This document shows positions 26,009 to 34,889 of a stretch of DNA of 64,000 nucleotides, one piece after another (positions within the stretch are counted from its first letter, which is position 1; each line of letters begins with the position of its first letter). The notes beneath the pieces were generated by a model. That model did not search any database. It was given only the letters and a program-made list of their open reading frames with translations, and was not told where the DNA came from. The DNA is from Bacillota bacterium. GTDB taxonomy: Bacteria > Bacillota > Ch66 > Ch109. The stretch spans positions 124,001 through 188,000 of the forward strand of contig JABLWZ010000004.1 of NCBI GenBank assembly GCA_013178275.1, given 5' to 3'. The position numbers were made by a program, and so were the translations under genes.

Positions 26009-26410
26009 CTACACCAGCGGCCGTCTCCCGGGACGGTCGGCGGCCCGGGTCAGCGCGCTTATTATCCTCTCGGTTTTAACCGGTTTGACAATATAGTCCC
26101 TGGCCCCGGCCTGTATCGCCGACACCACGATGTCATGCTGGTCCATGGCGGTGTAGACTATGATGTAGGCATCGGGATCCATCTTGATGATCTCCTTAAT
26201 CGCGCTCATCCCGCCCATTTCGGGCATGGACAGGTCCATGATCACCAGGTCGGGCTGCAGCAGCCGGTACAGACTCAGGGCCTCGTTGCCGTTGGCTGCC
26301 TCCCCGACGACTGGGAACCCAAGCCGGTCCAGTACCTTCTTGACGAGGATGCGGGAGATAAGCATGTCGTCGACTATCAGTACGTTCTTTCCGCTGCCCA
26401 TGTCACCCAT
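26009..26410 (-). CDS. Single-domain response regulator (CheY-like)
   Basis: A 133-residue stand-alone receiver domain: acidic pair in VLIVDDMLIS, phospho-acceptor in LVIMDLSMPEMGG, the conserved Thr in VYTAMD and Lys in YIVKPVK. There is no output domain, so it acts by protein contact. The start at 26410 is set by GGGAGAAGCG and overlaps the Hpt stop by eight bases. The kinase, Hpt and receiver genes form one coupled operon, consistent with a multistep phosphorelay ending here. Confidence 0.9.
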   Translation of the reverse strand: MGDMGSGKNVLIVDDMLISRILVKKVLDRLGFPVVGEAANGNEALSLYRLLQPDLVIMDLSMPEMGGMSAIKEIIKMDPDAYIIVYTAMDQHDIVVSAIQAGARDYIVKPVKTERIISALTRAADRPGRRPLV

Positions 26411-26756
26411 CGCTTCTCCCTGAGCCACCTTGGTAAAAGCGTTCGATCTCCGCCTGCAGGTGGTGATATTCACGCGTGATAGCGGCCAGTTCTTCCTTCA
26501 ACCGGTCCGGTCCTTCGCCCCCGGTGTCCTCTTCCATAGTGGTGACCAGCCCGGCCAGTTCGTGCATCTGCAGGCTGGAAGCCACGCTCTTGACCGCGTG
26601 CAGCGTCCGCCTTACCCGGTCCAGGTCCATCTCGTTCAGCCCCCGTTGACACTCGTCCAACCTCTGGGGAACATCCTCGATGAATATCTGGTAGACCTCC
26701 AACATCTCCGCGGGTTCGAGCATGAGTTCGGCCGCCGCGTTTTCTATACTGTACAC
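26403..26756 (-). CDS. Histidine phosphotransfer (Hpt) protein
   Basis: A 117-residue helical protein with the Hpt signature TLHAVKSVASSLQMHEL, whose His is the likely phosphoryl carrier. It should relay phosphate from the hybrid kinase upstream to the receiver protein downstream. The start is placed at GTG 26756, preceded by AAAGGAGG that overlaps the kinase stop. An ATG at 26831 would overlap the kinase by about 60 bases and add non-Hpt residues. Stop and start overlaps with its neighbours indicate translational coupling. Confidence 0.8.
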   Translation of the reverse strand: MYSIENAAAELMLEPAEMLEVYQIFIEDVPQRLDECQRGLNEMDLDRVRRTLHAVKSVASSLQMHELAGLVTTMEEDTGGEGPDRLKEELAAITREYHHLQAEIERFYQGGSGRSDG

Positions 26757-26773
26757 CTGGGTTAAGCCCTCCT

Positions 26774-29700
26774 TTACCCGATCCAGCGTTCGATGGTCTC
26801 CCGCAGCCGATGGGGATCGATCGGTTTCCACAGGTAATCATCCATACCCGAGGCCAGGGCCTTCTCCCGGTCGGACGGCATGGCGCTGGCAGTCAGGGCG
26901 ATGATGGGGGTATGCCTGGGTTCTTCCATGCCGGTCTCCTTGATCCGGATCAGCCTGGTGGTCTCGAAGCCGTCCAGCTCGGGCATCTGACAGTCCATTA
27001 TCAGCAGGCCGTAACGGGACTCGGACAGCGCCTCCAGAACCTCCGGGCCCGAAGAAACGGCCCGCGCCGGGTAGCCCATCTTCTTCAGCATCAGCATCAG
27101 CAGCTTGCGGTTGGCAGGGTTGTCCTCGACCACCAGGATGGACTTCTCTGGGTCGTGGGCCTGGTCCAAGGCGGGGCTCAGGGACTGCTCGGCGGCGGCG
27201 GCCGCCTCATGGTACGCGGTCCGGGTCCCGGTCCGGACCATGCTCTTTAAAAGCTGTTCCCGCCTGACGGGCTTGCCCAGGCAGTCGAATAATCCTTCCT
27301 TCCAGGCTTCTTCCGCCAGTCCCCGGGAGTTATAGTCGGTAAGCAGTATCAGCCGGGTATCGGCTGTGGCCGGGTCTGATTTAATCAACCGGGCAAGTCC
27401 ACTGCCGTCGCTACCCGGCAGAACCCGGTCGATGACCGCCACCCGGTAAGGCCGACCGCTGGCAGCCGCGTCACGCACCAGCTTCAACGCTTCCTCGCCG
27501 GTGGATGCCGCGTCGCCTTCGGCTCCCCAGGCCTGGAGGTAGCGGGCGAGGATCGATCGGGCGGCGGCATTGCCGTCCGCTACCAGTACCCGGGCCCCCT
27601 TGATCTGGGCGGCCATCTCCGCCTCGACCGGTTCGGCCCCGACCTCCAGGCTGTAGTCTCCCTGGATTCGCTCGAAGACGGCGGTAAAGTAGAAGGTGGT
27701 CCCCTGGCCGGGGACACTGGCCGCCGAGATCTCTCCCCTCATCAGGTGAACCAGCCGACGGGAAATGGGCAGACCCAGCCCGGTCCCACCGTACCTGCGG
27801 GTGGTGGAACCGTCCGCCTGGGTGAAAGGCTCGAATATGCTCTCGATCTTACCTGGTTCTATACCTATACCGCTGTCCTCGATCTCGAAATTGACCGTAA
27901 CCTGGCGCTCATCCATGACGACCGGGTTGACCCGGATCACTACCTCCCCGCGCTCGGTAAACTTCACCGCGTTGCCGATCAGGTTTACCAGCACCTGCCG
28001 CAGCCGCCCCGGGTCTCCCCGGAGCAGCGTTGGGACCTCGGGGGATATGTAGGTCATGAGGGCGATCCGTTTCTCCCGGGCCTTCCAGGCCAGCAGTTCC
28101 GCTGCGCTCTCAACCACCGACAGCACCGAGAAATCTACTGCATCAAGTTCCAGGTGCCCCGACTCGATCTTGGAAAAGTCGAGCACATCGTCGATGATGG
28201 TGAGCAGCGATTTGGCCGCCTCACTCACTGAGGACGCCAACTCGTGCTGGTCGGGGGTGAGCCGGGTGTCCAGCAGGAGGTTCGACATCCCTATGACTAC
28301 GTTCATCGGGGTGCGTATCTCGTGGCTCAGGTTGGCGACGAACTCGCTCTTGGCGAGGTTGGCCGCTTCCGCCGCTTCTTTGGCCTGCCGCAGCTGCTCC
28401 CTCGCCCGTTTCAGCCGGGTGAAGTCGAGCAGGGACACCACCGCTTTTTCGGTGCCCGGGATTATGCTCTCGGTCAGGTAAAAGTCCTTCAACACCCCGC
28501 TGCGGTCGGCCAGGCGGATCTCGTACTGGACCGCCTCTCCGTCCCCCTCCTGACGCCTCAGGTGGTGCTTCTCCGCGGTCTCTTTCTGGCCGGGGGAGAC
28601 GAAGCTGTCCCACAGCAGCCGGCCCTCGATCTCCTCCTTGGACTCGTACCCCGAGGACCGCAGGAAGGAGTCGTTGACCATCTCGATCAGCCCGGTCTTG
28701 GTGTTGACAATCGCCATCGCGTCACCGGTGCTCTCGAACACCGTACGGTAGCGGGCCTCACTCTCTTTTATCCGGCACTGGGATACCTGCAGGGCCTCCA
28801 GCATCTGGTTTATCCGCTGGGCGAGCTGCGCCAGTTCGTCGCTGCCGCTCACCGGCACCCGGCCCGAAAAAGCGCCCCGGGTGGCGATATCCGTCACGCT
28901 GCCGCTCAGCTGGCTCAGTCTCCTAAGGACCACCCGCTGCAGCAGTAGCAGTGAAGTCACGCAGAACACCAGGCTCGCCCCCAGGATCGCCAGCATCAGG
29001 TAATAGAGGCTGGCCTTTCCCTGCTGGTACACCGTCCGCGGTTCCTCCACCCGGAAGATGAAGGCGGGCCGGTTGAACAGGTCGGTCAACAGGGTATATC
29101 CCGCCACTTCCTGTTCATTTAACGGCTGCACGTGGATCGGCGTCTCCCTGGAGAGGTGCAGGAGCGCGTTCTGGTAGTCGGCGGGCAGGGTGTCCCGCCC
29201 ATCGTAGAGTTCCAGCCTCAGGGACATGTCGGCCCGCTCGGTGATGCTCTCGATCTCTGTCTCGTCCAGGTAACGGCCGGTAATTGCCGTTCCCCCTATC
29301 GGCCCTTCGCCCTGGCTGTTCAGGACCGGGCGGGACGATATCAGCACCGGCCCCTCGGGGAGCACCAGCAGCCCGGAGTGGGCGCTGTCCTTGCTCGGGT
29401 GGTTTATAAGCGGACTGCCCGCGTAGATCATGTACTTCAGGGTATCGGAAACCGGCACCTCCCGGTGGGTCCGGGGATCGAAGGCGCGCCCGGCTACTAT
29501 CCGACCCGAATTATCTACGTAGATCATCATGTCTACATTAATCTCGGCCAGTACCTTGTAGACAAGGTTCTTGTCGGCAAATCCCGGCGCCCTCCACTGC
29601 ACGAATTCGTAAGCCTCATCCCAGAACGCCCAGTCGCTGGTGGTGGCGTTCAGTTTTTTCAGGTCATCCGCCAGGAGGTTCATGGCCCTCTGCACGTCGA

Positions 29701-29830
29701 CCTTCACGCTCTCCGCCTCCAGCCGCCGGTAGCTGTTCAGCATGATGGCGCGGGAAGACAGAAACAGCACCACTGACAGGCAGACCGCGGTTATCAGGAA
29801 CATGAGCAGGGTCTTTCGGCTGAGAGGCAC
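26774..29830 (-). CDS. Hybrid sensor histidine kinase (CHASE4-HAMP-PAS-HisKA-HATPase-REC-REC)
   Basis: A 1018-residue membrane sensor kinase. It has two membrane segments (about 5-30 and 270-295) around an extracellular CHASE4-like domain (SDWAFWDEAYEFVQ is diagnostic), then HAMP, PAS, HisKA (NLSHEIRTPMN near residue 505), HATPase (GNAVKFTERGEV, YGGTGLGLPI) and two receivers. The first receiver has a weakened acidic pair (VADGN) but keeps VIDRVLPG; the second is canonical (VVEDN, IMDCQMPELDG). The start is set at GTG 29830 by AAAGGAG. The ATG at 29869 lacks a ribosome site and sits almost on AT-rich -10-like sequence. Confidence 0.92.
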   Translation of the reverse strand: MPLSRKTLLMFLITAVCLSVVLFLSSRAIMLNSYRRLEAESVKVDVQRAMNLLADDLKKLNATTSDWAFWDEAYEFVQWRAPGFADKNLVYKVLAEINVDMMIYVDNSGRIVAGRAFDPRTHREVPVSDTLKYMIYAGSPLINHPSKDSAHSGLLVLPEGPVLISSRPVLNSQGEGPIGGTAITGRYLDETEIESITERADMSLRLELYDGRDTLPADYQNALLHLSRETPIHVQPLNEQEVAGYTLLTDLFNRPAFIFRVEEPRTVYQQGKASLYYLMLAILGASLVFCVTSLLLLQRVVLRRLSQLSGSVTDIATRGAFSGRVPVSGSDELAQLAQRINQMLEALQVSQCRIKESEARYRTVFESTGDAMAIVNTKTGLIEMVNDSFLRSSGYESKEEIEGRLLWDSFVSPGQKETAEKHHLRRQEGDGEAVQYEIRLADRSGVLKDFYLTESIIPGTEKAVVSLLDFTRLKRAREQLRQAKEAAEAANLAKSEFVANLSHEIRTPMNVVIGMSNLLLDTRLTPDQHELASSVSEAAKSLLTIIDDVLDFSKIESGHLELDAVDFSVLSVVESAAELLAWKAREKRIALMTYISPEVPTLLRGDPGRLRQVLVNLIGNAVKFTERGEVVIRVNPVVMDERQVTVNFEIEDSGIGIEPGKIESIFEPFTQADGSTTRRYGGTGLGLPISRRLVHLMRGEISAASVPGQGTTFYFTAVFERIQGDYSLEVGAEPVEAEMAAQIKGARVLVADGNAAARSILARYLQAWGAEGDAASTGEEALKLVRDAAASGRPYRVAVIDRVLPGSDGSGLARLIKSDPATADTRLILLTDYNSRGLAEEAWKEGLFDCLGKPVRREQLLKSMVRTGTRTAYHEAAAAAEQSLSPALDQAHDPEKSILVVEDNPANRKLLMLMLKKMGYPARAVSSGPEVLEALSESRYGLLIMDCQMPELDGFETTRLIRIKETGMEEPRHTPIIALTASAMPSDREKALASGMDDYLWKPIDPHRLRETIERWIG

Positions 29831-30003
29831 CGAGTTCACTCCTTTCTTCTGGTAGAAAGCTTTTGACATTTTAATATAATATTCCTGCCAGAAATATATA
29901 AAAATTCAAATTTCAACTAAATATTGCCTCAGTCGCACGGCAGGAATCCCGGGCGCGAAAATAGAATCCTTAATATACGTATATCGGACTGGGGGAAATC
30001 AGG

Positions 30004-30234
30004 TTGGAGATGCTCTTATACCTGGTCGGGGCAGCGGTGATGATAGTGGGGGTGGCCTTCGGTCTCTTCAACACCGGGGCGGCTGCTCCAGGGTTCAGCC
30101 TCTACATCACGATTCTCGGTATCCTTTCCGGGGTCTTCTTCGTTATTATGGGTGAGGTAATCCGGCAGCTGAAGCTCATCTCCCGGATGTTGAAAGACGT
30201 TCTGGAAGGGGAAGAATCCAAGCACCAGCCCTGA
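30004..30234 (+). CDS. Small two-span membrane protein (76 aa)
   Basis: Encodes two hydrophobic helices (LYLVGAAVMIVGVAFGLF and FSLYITILGILSGVFFVIMG) and a charged C-terminal helix (KLISRMLKDVLEGEESK). No family is recognised. The start is TTG 30004 with GGGGGAA upstream; ATG 30010 is two codons later. It lies divergent from the kinase gene and ends in a terminator-like hairpin at 30225-30254. Confidence 0.6.
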   Translation: MEMLLYLVGAAVMIVGVAFGLFNTGAAAPGFSLYITILGILSGVFFVIMGEVIRQLKLISRMLKDVLEGEESKHQP

Positions 30235-30254
30235 GCCGCTCAGGGGATGCTGGG
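30225..30254 (+). terminator. Terminator-like hairpin at the end of the small membrane gene
   Basis: CCCTGAG/CTCAGGG within a longer imperfect stem overlapping the stop codon. GATTTTTTG follows 10 to 20 bases later. Confidence 0.4.
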
Positions 30255-30274
30255 ATTTGTCCGCGATTTTTTGC

Positions 30275-30303
30275 TTGACAACCGCGACCATCGCAGGTAT
30301 TTT
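30275..30303 (+). promoter_or_regulatory. Sigma-A type promoter of the LCP gene
   Basis: TTGACA (30275-30280) and TATTTT (30298-30303) separated by exactly 17 bases. Confidence 0.65.
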
Positions 30304-30393
30304 ATTGGGGGCGAAGGACCGCTTCACCCCAGGGAGTGAGTACATATCAAACCGAACCAGCTTCTACCTAACAAGCTTCGACTGAATAAGCGC

Positions 30394-31647
30394 GTGGTCA
30401 AACGGGTCGCCGCCTGGTTGACCGCTTTTGTGATGTTCATAACCTCTCTCGCGTCAGGGTACCTGTTGGCGGGATACTTCTATTCCCCTCCCTCCGTCGA
30501 GATGGAGACCATAACCGCTGAGGGAGGCTGGGTCAACATCCTCCTCCTTGGCTTGGACGCCCGTCCCCGGGAGAGTACCGGGCGCACCGACACCATGATC
30601 CTCTGCAGCGTCGAGACGGGGACCGGCCGTATCCGGCTGCTGTCCATCCCCCGCGATACGCGGGTCAACCTCCCTAAACACGGCTGGAACAAGATCAACG
30701 CCGCCAACGTTTACGGGGGGCCCGAGCTGGCGATGTCCACGGTCTCCGAACTCCTGGGGATACCGGTCAGCCACTACGCCGTCGTCGACTTCAACGGTTT
30801 TAAAAATGTCATCGACATCCTGGGCGGTGTCGATTATGACGTGGAACAGGACATGTACCTGGGCGATGACGAGTTCCCCTCGCTGAAGATAAATTTAAAG
30901 AAGGGCCCCCACCACTTCGACGGGGAACAGGCCCTGCAGTACGTGCGCTACCGCAGCTACCTGCTGGGGGACGTCGACCGCACCCTGCATCAGCAGAAGT
31001 TCCTGGTCGCCACGGCCCAGCAGGCCCTCAGTCTGGGCACCCTGACCAAGCTCCCGTCCCTGGTCCCCGAACTGCTCCGCGACGTCAAGACCAACATGAG
31101 CAACGGCGACATCTACAAACTGGTCGGGGTGGCGGTCCGCATCAATCAGCTCGACATGGTGACCCAGACCCTTCCCGGCTACCCGGTCAATATCGCCGGT
31201 GGCGACTACTGGGCGGTGGACCCCGCCAAGGCCAAGCTGGTCATGGCCAGCCTGTACCAGGGTGAAAAGCTGGAGGTCGTGGAGAAATCCCCGGTCAACC
31301 CCAGGGTCATGGGGGTCTCCTCCTATCAGACCTCGCCTCCGGCTGACGCGGAAGAAGAAAAGATCCCTGATCCAAAAGCGACCGATCCCAGTAAGCAGAC
31401 CACCGACCCCAGCAAAAAACCAGTCACCAATCCCAGCACCCCGGGCGCGAAGGGGACCACCGGCACCAAAGGCACCACTTCCGGAGGCCAGAAGGGCTCC
31501 AACGTGGCCGTGAATCCGGGGACCGGTACCTCAGGGACCACCGGCACCAATACCGGTACCGGAACTAATACCGGCTCCGGCTCCAGCAGCGGCACCAAGA
31601 AGGACAGCAAGAAAAAGACTACCACCAACCCCATCACCAAGCCCTGA
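30394..31647 (+). CDS. LytR-CpsA-Psr (LCP) family cell-wall glycopolymer ligase
   Basis: A 417-residue membrane-anchored extracellular LCP protein, which attaches glycopolymers to peptidoglycan. It has an N-terminal span (AAWLTAFVMFITSLASGYLLAG) and an LCP domain with LLLGLDAR, GRTDTMILCSV, LSIPRDTRVNLP, KINAANVYGG, GGVDYDVEQD and LQYVRYRS. The catalytic Arg/Asp set appears intact. A Thr/Gly/Pro/Lys repeat-rich tail (about 310-417) follows. GTG 30394 has no ribosome site. An upstream GGGAGTGAG (30332-30340) is followed in frame by ATC 30346, which would add 16 residues, so the true start is uncertain. Confidence 0.9.
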   Translation: MVKRVAAWLTAFVMFITSLASGYLLAGYFYSPPSVEMETITAEGGWVNILLLGLDARPRESTGRTDTMILCSVETGTGRIRLLSIPRDTRVNLPKHGWNKINAANVYGGPELAMSTVSELLGIPVSHYAVVDFNGFKNVIDILGGVDYDVEQDMYLGDDEFPSLKINLKKGPHHFDGEQALQYVRYRSYLLGDVDRTLHQQKFLVATAQQALSLGTLTKLPSLVPELLRDVKTNMSNGDIYKLVGVAVRINQLDMVTQTLPGYPVNIAGGDYWAVDPAKAKLVMASLYQGEKLEVVEKSPVNPRVMGVSSYQTSPPADAEEEKIPDPKATDPSKQTTDPSKKPVTNPSTPGAKGTTGTKGTTSGGQKGSNVAVNPGTGTSGTTGTNTGTGTNTGSGSSSGTKKDSKKKTTTNPITKP

Positions 31648-31895
31648 AAAGGGCTTATCCTCCCTGACACCCCGCACCGAAGTGGCATAAACGACTCAGC
31701 GGCGCTTTTTGGGTTAACTGAAAAACAGCTGTCTACCTCCGAAGCGATCTGGTATTTTATTTTTAAATATGGGGACTTTTTTTCGAGTCCTTCCAGCTCA
31801 TCCGCCCTTCGTTCGAGTTCCTGGTCATCGATCTCCGTGCCGTAAATCATCCGGTAATTGTATAATAGTATAAACTGTTCGTGGAGGGGTAATCG

Positions 31896-32462
31896 GTGGA
31901 GGATACTGAAAAGTCCGGAGTAATAATCGAGGAGCCTGAATCTTTTCTTTATGGGTATCTCTCAAAGGTCCGCTGCCGCGGCGGCCGGTGTGATCTGCCG
32001 GCGCCGGAGGGTTCAGAGGTCTGGTTTTCTTTTGTGGGTATTTTTGTCGGCATGGGGCTCTTGTGTCTGCTGGGTATCTACTACAACCTCTGGTTACTGA
32101 TACCTTCCTTCAGCGCTTCGGCGGTGATGCTGTACACGACGCCCGATGCTTCCATGGCCCAGCCGCGCAGCGTCTTTCTGGGACACCTTATCGCCGCTGC
32201 CGCGGGTCTGGCTTCCTTCCATCTTATCGGCAACGGGTGGTGGGCGATTGCGCTGGCGGTCGTGGTATCGACCCTCCTGATGAGCGTCACCCGCTCCCTG
32301 CACCCCCCGGCTGGTGGGACCGCGTTCCTGGTGAACTATTGTGGCTACGGTTTCGGTGCAGCGATGTCGTCCGTGTTCCTGAGTTCCCTGGTTTTGATAC
32401 TGATCGCGGTGGTGGTCAACAACCTGGCCTCAAACCGAAAATACCCCTCGTACTGGATTTGA
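31896..32462 (+). CDS. HPP family membrane protein
   Basis: A 188-residue protein with four hydrophobic segments and the HPP-family signature SLHPPAGGTAFL near residue 135. Some plant and cyanobacterial HPP members are nitrite transporters; the role in this organism is unknown. The N-terminal 45 residues are soluble and contain a Cys pair (RCRGGRCD). The GTG start at 31896 follows GGAGGGG. TATAAT at 31861-31866 is a possible -10 box. It is convergent with the germination operon. Confidence 0.85.
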   Translation: MEDTEKSGVIIEEPESFLYGYLSKVRCRGGRCDLPAPEGSEVWFSFVGIFVGMGLLCLLGIYYNLWLLIPSFSASAVMLYTTPDASMAQPRSVFLGHLIAAAAGLASFHLIGNGWWAIALAVVVSTLLMSVTRSLHPPAGGTAFLVNYCGYGFGAAMSSVFLSSLVLILIAVVVNNLASNRKYPSYWI

Positions 32463-32491
32463 CGATCAGCCCCGGTGCCGAGGCTCCACGA

Positions 32492-33790
32492 CTACTGCAC
32501 CTGGAAGGGTTCGCTGATTATCCCGATGTGCTCCACCCGGAGGTCAGCCCGGACCCTGACCGGGACGGTGGGAAAGATGCTGGTCCAGTCCTCCTTGACC
32601 CCTTTCCAGGCCTTGGGCTCGGCTCGGCGGAGCCGGTCTCCGAATCCCAGCACGTCCGCACCCAGGAGTTGGGCCCGCTGGACCGCTTTCATGCAGATGC
32701 GCTCGGCCTCCTGGTCGACCAGTTCCTCCATCCGCTTTATGTCCTCTTTTTCCACCTGGATCACCGCGTTTTTTTCCTCCTGCAGTTCGCCCCGACCCTT
32801 TACGGTGACCTCGAATGAGATGCTCCCGTCCTCACCCACCACGGGCTTGACCTCGGCCTTCAGGTCCCGGTAAAGGTACGAGGTGTTCTTGTTCGGGCCG
32901 TCGAAGGCCACGGTCAGGATACCGCCCTTGGCCTGGTTACGGATGATCTCCATTCCCTCGGTCTCCTCCTCGTCCATTCGGCCGACCAGGCGGTCGCCCA
33001 GGAAGACGGCCGCCCCGCTGAAGGTGAAGGTCTGGTTCTGGGCCTGGGGTTCGGACTTACCCCCGGTCTGGCCGCCCGGGGATGACTGGCCGGTCTCGGA
33101 GCTGGTACTGCTCCGGATGGGGGAGATGGTCTCCGGGGGCATGAAGAGCTTGATATTGGGGACTGCGGCCTCGATCCCCGGGTTCAGCAGGGCGTAGCTG
33201 AGCTGGAACAGGTTGGTGTCGATGGTCTTGGAGATCACAGTCTTATTCTTCTGCAGTATTTCGAACATCTCCATGGAGGCGGTGGTTTCGATCTCGGGCT
33301 GGGACATCAGGACGTCGCGGGCCAGCCCCCGGGTCACCGCGACGAAAGCCCGTTCCCGGAGGTCCTTGTGCCGGAACAGGAAGTCGACGGCCTCCCCGAC
33401 TCCCTCCGCTGCCAGCTGCTCCCCGAAGACTATCACCAGGACGTGGCTCAGGAAGATCTGGCGGGAGGAACGCAGGTTCAGGTTTCTGCCCGCGTCAAAC
33501 ACGGTGTCGCCTTCGCCCGAGATGACGAAGGTGATTCCGCGGGAGGGCGTTCCCATCCCCCCCCCGGTGTTGGCGGCCGAACCCGGCGGGGTCGGCCGGG
33601 CTGACAGTATGGTGACCAGGAACTTTGGTTTCCCATCCACCGTCACCCGGTCTATCCCCATGGCGGTGATGATGTTGATGTCCTGCACCTCCCGGCGGTT
33701 GGCGCACCCGTTTACGGCCAGGGAGATCGCCAGCAGCAGGGCCACCAGCAGGGTCGTCCTAGACCTGGTCCCGGGTCTTCTTGGCCCCAC
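32492..33790 (-). CDS. Ger(x)C family spore germination lipoprotein
   Basis: C subunit of a nutrient germinant receptor, 432 residues. It has a lipoprotein signal (LLVALLLAISLAVNGCANR, lipobox Cys near residue 29), so it is anchored on the outer face of the spore inner membrane. The Ger(x)C pattern begins REVQDINIITAMGIDRV. A low-complexity insert (about 210-235, Ser/Gly/Gln-rich) lies mid-protein. The GTG start follows AAAGGAGGGGG and overlaps the GerB-type gene by about 30 bases. It is the last gene of the A-B-C operon. Confidence 0.9.
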   Translation of the reverse strand: MGPRRPGTRSRTTLLVALLLAISLAVNGCANRREVQDINIITAMGIDRVTVDGKPKFLVTILSARPTPPGSAANTGGGMGTPSRGITFVISGEGDTVFDAGRNLNLRSSRQIFLSHVLVIVFGEQLAAEGVGEAVDFLFRHKDLRERAFVAVTRGLARDVLMSQPEIETTASMEMFEILQKNKTVISKTIDTNLFQLSYALLNPGIEAAVPNIKLFMPPETISPIRSSTSSETGQSSPGGQTGGKSEPQAQNQTFTFSGAAVFLGDRLVGRMDEEETEGMEIIRNQAKGGILTVAFDGPNKNTSYLYRDLKAEVKPVVGEDGSISFEVTVKGRGELQEEKNAVIQVEKEDIKRMEELVDQEAERICMKAVQRAQLLGADVLGFGDRLRRAEPKAWKGVKEDWTSIFPTVPVRVRADLRVEHIGIISEPFQVQ

Positions 33791-34889
33791 TCCTGCCCCC
33801 TCCTTTCTTGCGAATAACCGCCACCAGCAGGACCAGGGCGGGTATCAAAAACTCCACCACCTGGCCGTACCAAGGCCAGGTCTTTTCCAGGAAGCCCACC
33901 AGCCTCACGTAGTTGGTGCTGTACAGTACCTCGCTGAGCAGCAGGGCCCCGAACGTGACCGGGATCACCGTCCAGCGGTAGTTTTTCAGCCCCAGGGCGG
34001 AGGAGGAGGCGATGCAGCAGGTGTGGGCGAAGACGGACAGCTTGACCACCACCCCGGCGATCCACACCACTATCAGGTAGAGTTCCAAACGCTCCACGAT
34101 GTCCGCCACCCGGATGTAGCGGGCCAGGTTGTTGATCGGGAATACCTGATGGGACACATAAATGTCGCCGAAGACCCCCAGGGGGATCAAAAAGGTCAGG
34201 GTCGTGATTACCCCGACCAAGATCACGCTGGCCGCCCCGGTCTTGGCCGCCTCGCACTTCTGGTTCAGGTAGGGGTAGAGGAACAGCAGGAGGAAAACCT
34301 CCTCTCTCCAGCAGACTGGCACCAGGCTGCCCTTCAGCACCGCCAGGTAGCCGTTCTCCAGGACCGGGCGGAGGTTGTCCAGCCGGATATCCTTGGCCGC
34401 CAGCAGCAGCAGCACCAGGAGGGAAAACAGCCAGATCGGGAAGACCAGCTCGTTCTGGCGGGCGATCACCTCGATGCCCAGGTAGACCCCATAGGCGACC
34501 ACGGTGACCACCATCAGGTCCAGCACCCAGGGGCTGGTCTCCCGGAAGAAGGCCACGTGGATGAAGATGGTGCTCTCGCTGATGATGACTGCGAGTAGAT
34601 GCAGGAGGATCAAAGCGTACGACCCGGCGAGCAGCTTCCCCAGGGACCGGCCCAGGACCTCGGGCAGGTACTCGGGGAAGGCCTGATCCGGGAATCTCCT
34701 GCCCAAGGCCACGCTGACCAGCACCACCAGCAGGCCGAAGACCGAGGCTACAACCAGGAGCGAGATCCACCCGCTGTTGCCGGCGGTCCGGGCGACCAGA
34801 GAGGGTGCGTAGAAGAAGCCGGTCGCTCCGTCCAGCATTATTAAAAGCAGCATCAGCTGCACGCTGCTGATCCGACCCCGATCCAGCAT
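33759..34889 (-). CDS. GerB-type spore germination permease
   Basis: B subunit of the germinant receptor, an amino-acid-permease-like integral membrane protein of 376 residues with about ten hydrophobic segments. It begins ISSVQLMLLLIMLDGATGFFYAP, typical of the spore_permease family. B subunits are thought to carry the germinant-binding pocket. Its ATG overlaps the A-subunit stop by one base (TGATG), so translation is coupled; it overlaps the C-subunit gene at the other end. Confidence 0.92.
   Translation of the reverse strand: MLDRGRISSVQLMLLLIMLDGATGFFYAPSLVARTAGNSGWISLLVVASVFGLLVVLVSVALGRRFPDQAFPEYLPEVLGRSLGKLLAGSYALILLHLLAVIISESTIFIHVAFFRETSPWVLDLMVVTVVAYGVYLGIEVIARQNELVFPIWLFSLLVLLLLAAKDIRLDNLRPVLENGYLAVLKGSLVPVCWREEVFLLLFLYPYLNQKCEAAKTGAASVILVGVITTLTFLIPLGVFGDIYVSHQVFPINNLARYIRVADIVERLELYLIVVWIAGVVVKLSVFAHTCCIASSSALGLKNYRWTVIPVTFGALLLSEVLYSTNYVRLVGFLEKTWPWYGQVVEFLIPALVLLVAVIRKKGGGRSGAKKTRDQV

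Noticed and set aside
31640..31720. Terminator after the LCP gene
   Set aside because: A GCGGCGCTTTTTGG stretch is suggestive, but no convincing stem partner was found.
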